Part shown: positions 17,117-24,081 of the stretch, piece by piece
How positions within the stretch are numbered: the first letter of the stretch is position 1
Layout: every line of letters starts with the position of its first letter
DNA from: VRUE01 sp963704515
GTDB taxonomy: Bacteria; Actinomycetota; Thermoleophilia; Solirubrobacterales; 70-9
Length of the DNA stretch: 64,000 bases
Assembly (NCBI GenBank): GCA_963704515.1
Contig: OY969913.1
Span: 1,736,001-1,800,000, forward strand
Direction of reading: 5' to 3'
Notes under the pieces: model-generated
Told to the model about the DNA's origin: nothing
The model's database searches: none
What the model saw: only the letters and a program-made list of their open reading frames with translations
Translations under genes and position numbers: made by a program

Positions 17117-17491
17117 ATGACCGCTATTCGCGAGAAGACCGGTGAGTGTCGGCAGTGCCGCTCCTTCTGCGACAAGATGGTCGAGCCGCGCGGCTGCGTC
17201 GAAATGCGCTGCCGCTACCTCTACAGCTTCGTCGACATGCTGACCGCCGTCCAGTACGTCGGTTGCATGCAGCAGGTCTTCTCGGCCAAGGTCGAGCTCG
17301 ACGGGGTGCTGCAGCCAGGCGGCTTCGGCGGCGTGAAGATGACCGGCGACTCGCTGCCCCACTGCCAGTTCAGCGTCGAGCGCGCCTACGAGGGCGAGGG
17401 CGAGTCCTATGACTGCGTCAACCGGCGCTTCTTCGATTGCGCCGACGACGGCCCCGAGGGCATCCGCGCCTTCGACCTGCGCGACGTCTGA
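17117..17491 (+). CDS. Cysteine-rich small protein, unrecognised
   Basis: 124 residues with nine cysteines. The N-terminal cluster ECRQCRSFC gives CxxCxxxC spacing, with further single cysteines at GC, RC, GC and HC and two in DC motifs near the C-terminus. There is no signal peptide or membrane helix. The arrangement suggests a bound metal or an iron-sulfur centre rather than disulfides. It stands alone between dnaE and an acyl-CoA dehydrogenase, both on the same strand. A -10-like hexamer 6 nt upstream implies its own leaderless promoter. No function can be named. Confidence 0.75.
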   Translation: MTAIREKTGECRQCRSFCDKMVEPRGCVEMRCRYLYSFVDMLTAVQYVGCMQQVFSAKVELDGVLQPGGFGGVKMTGDSLPHCQFSVERAYEGEGESYDCVNRRFFDCADDGPEGIRAFDLRDV

Positions 17492-17524
17492 TTCGCGACA
17501 TCGATCCATGTACGATGCCGCGCC

Positions 17525-18817
17525 ATGACAGACACTGCGGCAGTGGCAGAGGCGGAGGCGCTGGTGGTCGAGGCGGCCGGCGGAAGCGACGGAGCGGCTG
17601 AGGGACCGAAGTTCACCCTCGAGCTGAACCAGGACCAGAAGGACATCCGCGAGTGGGTGCACGGCTTCGCCGAGGGCGTCGTCCGTCCCGCCGCGGAGGA
17701 ATGGGACGAGCGCGAGGAAACCCCCTGGCCGGTGATCCAGGAGGCCGCCAAGATCGGCCTCTACAGCTTCGAAGCGCTGGGCCAGTTCTGGGCCGACGAG
17801 ACCGGGCTGACGCTGCCGATCGCCAACGAGGAGCTCTTCTGGGGCGACGCCGGGATCGGCATGGCGATCATGGGCACCTCGCTGGCCGTCGCCGCGATCT
17901 TCGGGCAGGGCACGCCCGAGCAGATGGGCGAGTGGATCCCGCAGTGCTTCGGCACCGCCGAGGAGCCCAAGGTCGCCGCCTTCTGCGCCTCGGAGCCCGA
18001 CGCCGGCTCCGACGTCTCCGCGATCCGCACTACCGCCAAGTACGACGAGGCGGCCGACGAGTGGACGATCAACGGCCAGAAGGCCTGGGCGACCAACGGC
18101 GGCATCGCCGAGGTCCACGTGGTGATCGCCTCGGTCGATCGCGAGCTCGGCTCGCGCGGCCACGCCGCCTTCGTGATCCCGCCCGGCACGAAGGGATGCG
18201 AGCAGGGCGCCAAGGTGAAGAAGCACGGCCTGCGCGCCTCGCACACGGCCGACGTCCACCTCGACGAGTGCCGCGTGCCGGGCGCCTGCCTGCTGGGCGG
18301 CAAGGAGAAGCTCGACGAGCGCCTCGCCCGCGTGCGCGAAGGCAAGCGCTCCAAGTCGCAGGCGGCGATGCAGACTTTCGAGGCGTCGCGCCCGACCGTC
18401 GGCGCCCAGGCGCTCGGCATCGCTCGCGCCGCCTACGAGTACGCGCTCGAGTACGCCAAGGAGCGCCGCCAGTTTGGCCGGGCGATCGTCGAGAACCAGT
18501 CGATCGCCTTCACCCTCGCCGACATGAAGCTGGAGATCGACGCCGCTCGCCTGCTCGTCTGGCGCGCCGCCTGGATGGGCCGCAGCGGCCAGAAATTCGA
18601 AAACGCCGAGGGCTCGATGTCGAAGCTGAAGGCCGGCGAGGTCGCCGTCTGGTCAACCGAGCGCGCGATCCAGATCCTCGGCGGCAACGGCTACACCCGC
18701 GAGTACCCGGTCGAGCGCATGCACCGCGACGCCAAGATCTACACGATCTTCGAGGGGACTTCGGAGATTCAGCGGTTGGTCATCAGCCGAGCGATATCAG
18801 GGGTTCACGTCAGGTAG
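17525..18817 (+). CDS. Acyl-CoA dehydrogenase
   Basis: FAD flavoprotein oxidising an acyl-CoA to the 2-enoyl-CoA. 430 residues, with a 30-residue acidic N-terminal extension. The middle domain has FCASEPDAGSDVSAI and WTINGQKAWATNGG. The C-terminal helical domain has ERRQFGRAI and ILGGNGYTREYPVERMHRDA, with IFEGTSEIQ supplying the likely catalytic Glu. TACGAT 8 nt before the ATG may be a -10 box. Chain-length specificity cannot be told; no enoyl-CoA hydratase or thiolase is adjacent, so it is not clearly part of a beta-oxidation operon. Confidence 0.92.
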   Translation: MTDTAAVAEAEALVVEAAGGSDGAAEGPKFTLELNQDQKDIREWVHGFAEGVVRPAAEEWDEREETPWPVIQEAAKIGLYSFEALGQFWADETGLTLPIANEELFWGDAGIGMAIMGTSLAVAAIFGQGTPEQMGEWIPQCFGTAEEPKVAAFCASEPDAGSDVSAIRTTAKYDEAADEWTINGQKAWATNGGIAEVHVVIASVDRELGSRGHAAFVIPPGTKGCEQGAKVKKHGLRASHTADVHLDECRVPGACLLGGKEKLDERLARVREGKRSKSQAAMQTFEASRPTVGAQALGIARAAYEYALEYAKERRQFGRAIVENQSIAFTLADMKLEIDAARLLVWRAAWMGRSGQKFENAEGSMSKLKAGEVAVWSTERAIQILGGNGYTREYPVERMHRDAKIYTIFEGTSEIQRLVISRAISGVHVR

Positions 18818-18828
18818 CGCAGGCGGGG

Positions 18829-18973
18829 GAGGGCGGCGTTTGCCTCTTCCGGAAATTGATGTCGCACGCGCTTCGCGCTTAGCGACGAAGATGCTGCGCG
18901 CCTGCGGCGCGCAATAAACGGAATGCTTTTCCGCCGCTTCGCGACATTCCCGGAAGAGGCAAACGCCGCCCTC
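18829..18973. repeat. Long inverted repeat between convergent genes (A)
   Basis: Arms 18829-18852 and 18950-18973 are perfectly complementary over 24 bp, and a shorter inner stem continues after a mismatch (18859-18865 with 18941-18947). The enclosed stretch holds another perfect hairpin near 18893-18911 (TGCGCGCC, TGC, GGCGCGCA). It fills the 185-bp gap between the acyl-CoA dehydrogenase and the converging DUF2442 gene. It could terminate both transcripts. Nothing coding was found in it. Confidence 0.75.
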
Positions 18974-19002
18974 TCGACGCGTGGCGTGGACGTGACCCTC
19001 CT

Positions 19003-19275
19003 TTAGGCGAAAGCTTTTGGCCAGGTGCCGGTGCGGAGGCGTTCGTAGAGGGTGTCGGGAGCTAGGTCCGCGCCTCCCGGCCAGGCGACGGTGCGGGATT
19101 CGGTGTCTAGATAGGCCTTTGCGAAGCCCTCCTGAGTGCGGGCTCGCTCGAAGACCGGGCCCCACATGTGCGGCAGCACCTCGACGACGCCGCTTAGGCC
19201 GTCTGCAAACGTCAACTCGAGTACGCCATGGCGCACAACCGAAACCCGGGTCATGTTCGGAGTCAGACCATTCAT
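19003..19275 (-). CDS. DUF2442 domain protein
   Basis: 90 residues covering the whole DUF2442 domain: LELTFADGLSGVVEVLP, then RTVAWPGGADLAPDTLYERL. Function is unknown in the family, whose members commonly sit beside a DUF4160 gene and have been suspected of toxin-antitoxin-like roles. That partnership holds here: the ATG overlaps the stop of the frameshifted DUF4160 gene upstream (ATGA). Its integrity while the partner is broken is worth noting. Confidence 0.85.
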   Translation of the reverse strand: MNGLTPNMTRVSVVRHGVLELTFADGLSGVVEVLPHMWGPVFERARTQEGFAKAYLDTESRTVAWPGGADLAPDTLYERLRTGTWPKAFA

Positions 19276-19531
19276 CTCAAAGGCTCAATCGCATTCAGTG
19301 TTTCACGAGCGCGAGCGCGACGCCAATTCTCTTCGAGGTCAACTTGATGGAGCTCTGCCCAGGCGAGGACGAAACGAAGCTGCCTTCTCCCCAGGCTGCT
19401 CTCAAGCACCTCCAGATTGTCAATGCGGACCTTGGCGCCTCCGTCGGCGTGATAGGCGTGGAAGTGAGGGTGACCATGATCCTTGAAGACATCGAGATCG
19501 TGATTCCGTAGAAGCAGCTAATCGTCGGCAC
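19272..19531 (-). pseudogene. DUF4160 protein gene with a frameshift
   Basis: The GTG start gives MPTISCFYGITISM, the standard DUF4160 N-terminus. The expected continuation (FKDHGHPHFHAYHADGG ... LAWAELHQVDLEENW) appears only in another frame, reached by one missing base around 19486-19493. Left alone, the first frame runs on as nonsense to 19295. The conserved-frame stop at 19272-19274 overlaps the DUF2442 start, so the pair was once a coupled unit. A sequencing error or programmed shift would give the same picture. Confidence 0.75.
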
Positions 19532-19578
19532 GCACCTTTAAGAGGTGGGCGACGAAGATTCACCCCCTTGAGAGGCAC

Positions 19579-20439
19579 TCAGTCGCGGCGTTTTAGGCCG
19601 GCTTTGCGGAGGCGCTTCGCCGCTTGCACTTCTTTCTTGTCCGGACCCTTCTTTTCGGGGCCGGGCGTCTCCAGGGTTGCGGGGAGGCCCTCGAACCTTG
19701 GCTCTGAGAGGAAGGCCTCCAGGCCTTTTTTGCCCATCTCGCCTTTGCCGATATTGGCGTGGCGGTCGCGGCAGGAGCCGAGGGGGGCGGCGGCGTCGTT
19801 TACGTGCAGGCAGCGGAGGCGCTCGAGGCCTACCTTCTCGTCGGCTTCGTCGACGATCTCGCTGAGGTGCTCAGGGTCCGTTACGTCGTAACCCTGGACG
19901 AAGAGGTGGCAGGAGTCGAGGCAGAGGCCGAGGCGCTTGCCGGCGCCGGCCAGCTCGATCAGCTCTGCCGTCTGGTCGAAGTCGCGGCCGAGGAGGCCCT
20001 TGTGGCCGGCTGTTTGCTCGAGGAGCAGAGGGCAGCTGTCGCTGTCTTTGAGCGCCGCGGCGATCACCTTCGCGGCGCGTTTGATCGAGGGTTTCAGCTC
20101 CTCGCCCTTCTGGGCGCCGGGGTGGAGGACGACGCCGGCGGCGCCGATCCCGTCGCCGATCCGCAGGGCGTGGGTCAGCGAGGCCAGTGACTTCTTGCGC
20201 AGCTCCTTGTCGGTCGTCGCGCAGTTGATCAGGTAGACGGCGTGAATCACCACCGCTTCGACCGGCGAATCGGCCATCGCCTCCCTGAAAGCGGCGAAGT
20301 CATCCGGCCCGTATTTCGTCGGCCGCCACATACGCGGGCTCTGGTTGAAGATCTGGATCGATTCGCAGCCGAGCTCCGTCCCCCGCTCGATCGCCTTGTC
20401 CAGGCCGCCAGATGTCGAAACATGTGCGCCGATGAGCAT
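19579..20439 (-). CDS. nfo: Deoxyribonuclease IV (AP endonuclease, Nfo family)
   Basis: Cuts DNA 5' of abasic sites in base-excision repair. 286 residues, a full-length TIM barrel with three zinc ions. Signatures: IGAHVSTSGGL at the start, HAVYLINCAT, VVLHPGAQKG, LLLEQTAGHKG, LCLDSCHLFVQGYD and HVNDAAAPLGSCRDRHANIGKG. The metal ligands (His, Glu, Asp) in these blocks are intact. The Lys-rich C-terminus is short and basic. It is transcribed away from the tRNA and gltX; no operon partner. Confidence 0.95.
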   Translation of the reverse strand: MLIGAHVSTSGGLDKAIERGTELGCESIQIFNQSPRMWRPTKYGPDDFAAFREAMADSPVEAVVIHAVYLINCATTDKELRKKSLASLTHALRIGDGIGAAGVVLHPGAQKGEELKPSIKRAAKVIAAALKDSDSCPLLLEQTAGHKGLLGRDFDQTAELIELAGAGKRLGLCLDSCHLFVQGYDVTDPEHLSEIVDEADEKVGLERLRCLHVNDAAAPLGSCRDRHANIGKGEMGKKGLEAFLSEPRFEGLPATLETPGPEKKGPDKKEVQAAKRLRKAGLKRRD

Positions 20440-20514
20440 GTCTCGCGCATCCTATGGAGCCCTTTGTGTGAGAGCCGTGAGGCGGGCCGAACCCCGGGCA
20501 TATCGTCGCCTGGT

Positions 20515-20588
20515 CCCCCCGTAGCTCAGCGGATAGAGCACACCTATGACTAAGGATGAGGCCGCGGGTTCGAGTCCCGCCGGGGGGA
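20515..20588 (+). tRNA. tRNA with Arg-type body and abnormal anticodon arm
   Basis: Complete cloverleaf by eye: acceptor CCCCCCG/CGGGGGG (20515-20521, 20581-20587), T8-A9, D arm GCTC-AGCGGATA-GAGC, T arm GCGGG-TTCGAGT-CCCGC, discriminator A, no encoded CCA. The D-loop A20 and body resemble bacterial tRNA-Arg. The anticodon arm (20541-20558) is 18 nt instead of 17. The best fold is a five-pair stem with a bulged A and loop ATGACTA, which would read GAC with U at position 37, very odd; an eight-base loop is the alternative. The amino acid is therefore not assigned. It may be a pseudo-tRNA. Fourteen bases of this arm recur as a perfect complement at 20636-20649. Confidence 0.7.
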
Positions 20589-20622
20589 CGGTTTCCAGCC
20601 GATCGTCGGTGGGTCCGTGCGC

Positions 20623-20649
20623 TACGCTGTGGCTTCTTAGTCATAGGTG
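20623..20649 (+). promoter_or_regulatory. gltX promoter -10 and leader segment complementary to the tRNA anticodon arm
   Basis: TACGCT at 20623-20628 is a plausible -10 box, putting the transcript start near 20635. Bases 20636-20649 are the exact reverse complement of 20541-20554 in the tRNA; a G-U and an A-U pair extend the helix to 16. The gltX mRNA would thus begin with an antisense to the tRNA's anticodon arm. If transcription instead runs through from the tRNA, the same bases could fold back on the tRNA. The pairing is observed; the role is inference. Confidence 0.45.
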
Positions 20650-20676
20650 CTGCTGACGCTGACGCGGGTTTGGCCC

Positions 20677-20778
20677 ATGGCCGAGCTGCTAGTCGAGCAG
20701 CTTCTTCGCAACAGGCCCGCTTTGGCGGGCCTGTTGCGTTCTTCAGGTCGGTCTCTGTGGAAACATGCGCGCCCGTGA
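20677..20778 (+). CDS. Possible 33-codon upstream ORF overlapping the gltX start
   Basis: ATG 20677 opens a frame encoding MAELLVEQLLRNRPALAGLL followed by 13 more residues, ending in a TGA that overlaps the gltX GTG (GTGA). The product is Leu/Arg-rich, with no clear ribosome site. The terminator-like hairpin 20707-20743 lies wholly inside it, so translation of this ORF would interfere with hairpin formation. It may be a chance frame; the exact 4-nt overlap with gltX is the main support. Confidence 0.3.
   Translation: MAELLVEQLLRNRPALAGLLRSSGRSLWKHARP
20707..20743 (+). terminator. Intrinsic terminator or attenuator hairpin upstream of gltX
   Basis: Fourteen perfect pairs (20707-20720 with 20725-20738) around a TTTG loop, followed by TTCTT. 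It lies 32 nt before the gltX start. It could end the tRNA transcript, or act as a conditional terminator in the gltX leader. Confidence 0.7.
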
Positions 20779-22139
20779 CCGACGCCGGACCCCGACTCCG
20801 ATTCGCTCCTTCGCCCACCGGCGCCCTGCACATAGGCGGCGCTCGCACCGCTCTCTACAACTGGCTTGCCGCCCGGCACGGGGGCGGGGAGCTGGTGCTG
20901 CGGATCGAGGACACCGACCGTGAGCGTTCGACCGAGGAGAACGTCGCGCAGATCATCGACGCGCTCGAATGGCTGGAGCTGGACTGGGACGTCGGGCCGG
21001 TCTCGCAGGCGGGGAGGGCCGAGCGGCACGCGGAGGCGCTGCAGCGGCTGCTCGAGTCGGGCGCCGCCTACCAGGACTCGGCGACCGCCAAGGACGTCGA
21101 GGTCTGGAAGGTCGAGCACGGCGCCGATCGCGGCTATCGCGGCACGCCCAGCGACGCGCCCGGCGCCGCGGTGCGGCTGCGGGTTCCGGACGAGGGGGAG
21201 ACCGTCGTCCAGGATCTGATCCGCGGCCCGGTCAGCTTCCCGAACCGCAGCTACGACGACTTCGTCATCGCCCGCGGCGACGGCTCGGTCCTCTATAACT
21301 TCGCGGTCGCCGTCGACGACGCCGAGATGGGGATCACCGAGGTGGTGCGCGGCGACGACCACCTCTCCAACACGCCCAAGCAGCTGCTGGTGCTCGCCGC
21401 GCTCGGCCACGAGCCGCCGCGCTACGCGCACCTGCCGCTGCTGCACGGTCCCGACGGCAAGAAGCTCTCCAAGCGCCACGGGGCGGCCTCGGTGCAGGAG
21501 CTGCGCGAGGCCGGCTACCTGCCGGCGGCGGTGCGCAACTACCTGGCGCTGCTCGGCTGGGGCACCGACGACGACACGACGATCATGTCCACCGAGGAGC
21601 TGGTCGCGCGCTTCCGGGTCGAGGACGTCGGCCGCTCCGCGGCGATCTTCGACGAGAAGAAGCTGCGCTGGCTCAACGGCCGCTTCATGCGCGAGCTGCC
21701 GCTGGAGGAGTACACGGCGGCGGTCGCCCGGCACCTGGGCCGCGAGCCCGACGAGCGCCTGCGCGCCGCCTGCGCGATCGCCCAGGAGAAAGCCCAGACC
21801 CTGGATGAGGTCTGGGCCCTGATCGGCTTCCTCTTCGAGCCGCCCGTGGATGACGAGAAGTCCTGGGCGAAGGTGATGAAGGACGGCGCCGCGGAGGCGC
21901 TGGAGGCCAGCCGTGCGGCGCTCGCGGGTGCGTCGGGGTTCGACGCCGCGGCCGTCGAGGCGGCGTTGGAGCCCCTGCCCGAGCGCCTCGGCGCCAAGCC
22001 CGGCAGGGTCTACCAGCCGATCCGCGTGGCGATCACCGGCACCTCGGTCTCGCCGGGAATCTTTGAGTCGCTGGCCGCGCTGGGAAGGGACGAATCCCTT
22101 GCCCGCATCGACGCCGCCGTGGCTCGACTCCGTTCCTGA
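20775..22139 (+). CDS. gltX: Glutamyl-tRNA synthetase
   Basis: Charges tRNA-Glu, and tRNA-Gln if non-discriminating, which fits the presence of gatCAB in this window. 454 residues. Class I motifs: RFAPSPTGALHIGGARTAL (HIGH) and KKLSKRHGAAS (KMSKS); LRIEDTDRERS lies between. The C-terminal anticodon-binding helical domain ends DESLARIDAAVARL. The start is taken at GTG 20775, seven codons before RFAPSPTG; GTG 20757 is also in frame. There is no clear Shine-Dalgarno, and the upstream leader carries the unusual features described separately. Confidence 0.95.
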   Translation: MTDAGPRLRFAPSPTGALHIGGARTALYNWLAARHGGGELVLRIEDTDRERSTEENVAQIIDALEWLELDWDVGPVSQAGRAERHAEALQRLLESGAAYQDSATAKDVEVWKVEHGADRGYRGTPSDAPGAAVRLRVPDEGETVVQDLIRGPVSFPNRSYDDFVIARGDGSVLYNFAVAVDDAEMGITEVVRGDDHLSNTPKQLLVLAALGHEPPRYAHLPLLHGPDGKKLSKRHGAASVQELREAGYLPAAVRNYLALLGWGTDDDTTIMSTEELVARFRVEDVGRSAAIFDEKKLRWLNGRFMRELPLEEYTAAVARHLGREPDERLRAACAIAQEKAQTLDEVWALIGFLFEPPVDDEKSWAKVMKDGAAEALEASRAALAGASGFDAAAVEAALEPLPERLGAKPGRVYQPIRVAITGTSVSPGIFESLAALGRDESLARIDAAVARLRS

Positions 22140-22224
22140 CGGACAACGCCGGGCACCGATCTGCTCCGAAATGGACAGATGGCCGCGTTTTGAACCTTAA
22201 TTTTGGGGATAAGAGGGCTAAACC

Positions 22225-23355
22225 GTGTGTCCTCGGTTGCCGATGAGGCTTGCGGAGCTTGCATCGATCATGGAAACCGCGAAGCAACACAGCAATGGCA
22301 GCAATGGGCAGGTCAAGGCGGAGGCGTCGGGCCGCCGCCAGGGTGGCCGTCCCGCACCCGGCGCCCGGCTCGCCGCCGCCTTCGAGGCGGTCGAGAAATT
22401 CCCCGTCCTGATCGAGTCGCGCGAGCGGGTCATGCGGGCGGCGACGGCGGAGACCGCCCGGGTTGGGGAGATCGTCGAGACGGTCGAGTCCGATGTCGGC
22501 CTGGCGATGGCCGTGCTGCGCTTCGCCAACCGGGCCGGCGGCGGTGGCGCGGCCACGGTGCCGGCGGCGGTCGACGTCCTCAAGCCCTCAGGCGTGCTGG
22601 CGATCGCCGGCACCGCTCCGGTCTTCGACTTCTTCGAGTCCAACGGCGGCCGCGAGATGCGCCCCGAGCGCTTCCGCGTCCACGCCCTTGCCACCCAGCA
22701 GGCGGCGGACGCGATCGGGCGCGCGGTCGGCTGGGAAGATCGCGACGAGCTCGCCGTCGCCTCGCTCCTGCACGACGTCGGCCGCCTGGTGATCGCCAAC
22801 CTGCACCCCGGTGACCGCGGCCCGCTCGAGGCTGTGACCAAGCCGCCCGAGCTGCGGCTGCGCGAGGAACGCGACCGGCTCGGCATCGACCACGCCCTGG
22901 TCGGCGGGGTCCTGGCGCGGCGTTGGAACGTGCCGCAGCGGATCGCGGTGGCGGTCGAGCGCCACCACGCCGACGACGCCGAGGGCCTGGCCGGGATGGT
23001 CGCCACCGCCGACATGGTCGCCCACTACAGCCAGGGCGAGGCGGTCTCGCCGGATCGCCTGCACGCCGCGGCCAAGCGCTGCGGCCTGGCGCCCGAGGCG
23101 CTGCGCGACCTGCTCTACGAACTTCCCTACGCGCGCCGCGACCTCAACCGGGTCTCGGAGCCGTGCCCGCTATCGGCCCGTGAGCTCGACGTCCTGCGCC
23201 ACCTCTCCGAGGGCATGGTCTACAAGCAGATCGCCGGCGAGATGCAGCTCTCGGTCTCGACGATCCGCACCCACCTGCACAACGTCTACGGCAAGATCGG
23301 CGCGGTCGATCGCGCGCAGGCAGTGCTCACGGCGCGCGACCGGGGCTGGATTTAG
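22225..23355 (+). CDS. HDOD-domain protein with C-terminal LuxR-type HTH
   Basis: Likely a signalling regulator. About 376 residues from GTG 22225; ATG 22243 and ATG 22270 are alternative starts in a poorly conserved N-terminus. Residues about 55-300 form an HDOD/HD-like helical domain (ESDVGLAMAVLRFAN, SLLHDVGRLVIAN, VAVERHHADD), with HD and HH residues kept. The last 65 residues are a LuxR HTH (LSARELDVLRHLSEGMVYKQIAGEMQLSVSTIRTHLHN). HDOD joined to a DNA-binding domain is unusual; HDOD is more often with receiver, GGDEF or EAL domains. It converges on the response regulator with only 2 nt between stops. Confidence 0.82.
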   Translation: MCPRLPMRLAELASIMETAKQHSNGSNGQVKAEASGRRQGGRPAPGARLAAAFEAVEKFPVLIESRERVMRAATAETARVGEIVETVESDVGLAMAVLRFANRAGGGGAATVPAAVDVLKPSGVLAIAGTAPVFDFFESNGGREMRPERFRVHALATQQAADAIGRAVGWEDRDELAVASLLHDVGRLVIANLHPGDRGPLEAVTKPPELRLREERDRLGIDHALVGGVLARRWNVPQRIAVAVERHHADDAEGLAGMVATADMVAHYSQGEAVSPDRLHAAAKRCGLAPEALRDLLYELPYARRDLNRVSEPCPLSARELDVLRHLSEGMVYKQIAGEMQLSVSTIRTHLHNVYGKIGAVDRAQAVLTARDRGWI

Positions 23356-23357
23356 CG

Positions 23358-23969
23358 CTACTCGATCAAGGACTCGCGGAGGGCTATGGCTACCGCGTGA
23401 GTCCTGTTTCTGGCTTCGAGGCGGGCGAGGGCGTTCTTGGTGTGGGTCTTGACGGTTTCTTCGCTGAGGTCCAGCTCGCGGGCGGCCACGGTCGTTGAGC
23501 CGCCGTTGGCGAGCAATTGGAGAATTTCGCGTTGGCGCTTGGTCAGCTTCCCTCGGCTGCCGCGGGGCGGGACGCCCGGGTCTACGAAGCGCTTCTGGGA
23601 GAGCGCCGCACTGGCCGCGCGCTGCAGCAGGTCCGCCCCCGCCGTCCGGGCGACGTAAGAAGTGGCCCCCGCCTGCAGCGCCGCGGTCGCGAGGTGGCGC
23701 TCGGCTCGGTCGCCGTGGGCGACGATGCCGAGGCCCGGTTCGGATTTGAGCAGCACGCGGATCGCCTCGACGCCTCCGAGCGCACCGTCGGGCTGGCGCC
23801 GCATTTCGAGGATCGTCACGTCGAAGCTGCCGACGTCCCGCACGAGGTCGATCGCCTCGTCGCGGCTGCAGGCCTCCTGCACCTCGAACTGGTCCTCGAG
23901 CGCTCGGCGCACGCCGAGACGGACGATCGGGTGACCGTCGACGACTAGGCACTGGGGGCGCTCGTTCAG
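23358..23969 (-). CDS. NarL/LuxR-type response regulator with degenerate receiver
   Basis: 203 residues if read from a CTG at 23969; the first GTG (23912) would cut into the receiver, whose strand 1 (QCLVVDGHPIVRLGVRRAL) is encoded upstream. A TGA closes the frame just before, so a rare CTG start is the simplest reading. The receiver lacks the usual acceptor: FDVTILEMRR has Glu where Asp is expected, the acidic pair is DG instead of DD, and the Lys region is YVART. Such receivers are usually phosphorylation-independent. The C-terminal HTH is LTKRQREILQLLANGGSTTVAARELDLSEETVKTHT. No histidine kinase is adjacent. Confidence 0.82.
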   Translation of the reverse strand: MNERPQCLVVDGHPIVRLGVRRALEDQFEVQEACSRDEAIDLVRDVGSFDVTILEMRRQPDGALGGVEAIRVLLKSEPGLGIVAHGDRAERHLATAALQAGATSYVARTAGADLLQRAASAALSQKRFVDPGVPPRGSRGKLTKRQREILQLLANGGSTTVAARELDLSEETVKTHTKNALARLEARNRTHAVAIALRESLIE

Positions 23970-24069
23970 GACTGCTTCCGATCCTCAGGTTCTTGGCGAA
24001 GGCTCCATCGTCAGCCCTGGAGCCGGACGAACCGATCCTAACCCAGACTCCCGGGTCCGCCGGGTCCGG

Positions 24070-24075
24070 TAGAAA
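24070..24075 (+). promoter_or_regulatory. Putative -10 box (TAGAAA) of a leaderless start
   Basis: Ends 6 nt before the GTG of the Rrf2 gene at 24082. No ribosome site lies between. Confidence 0.4.
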
Positions 24076-24081
24076 GACCCC

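Noticed and set aside
18797..19165. 122-codon reverse ORF over the inverted repeat A
   Set aside because: Runs through both arms of the inverted repeat and over the DUF2442 gene in another frame; no recognisable protein.
20515..20774. Integrase attachment site at the tRNA
   Set aside because: No integrase, excisionase or direct repeat of the tRNA 3' end is nearby. The repeated segment is inverted and from the anticodon arm, which does not fit an integrated element's usual direct att repeats.
20589..20774. Classical T-box riboswitch upstream of gltX
   Set aside because: No T-box sequence, specifier loop or antiterminator bulge was seen in this spacer; only the tRNA-complementary segment and a terminator hairpin.
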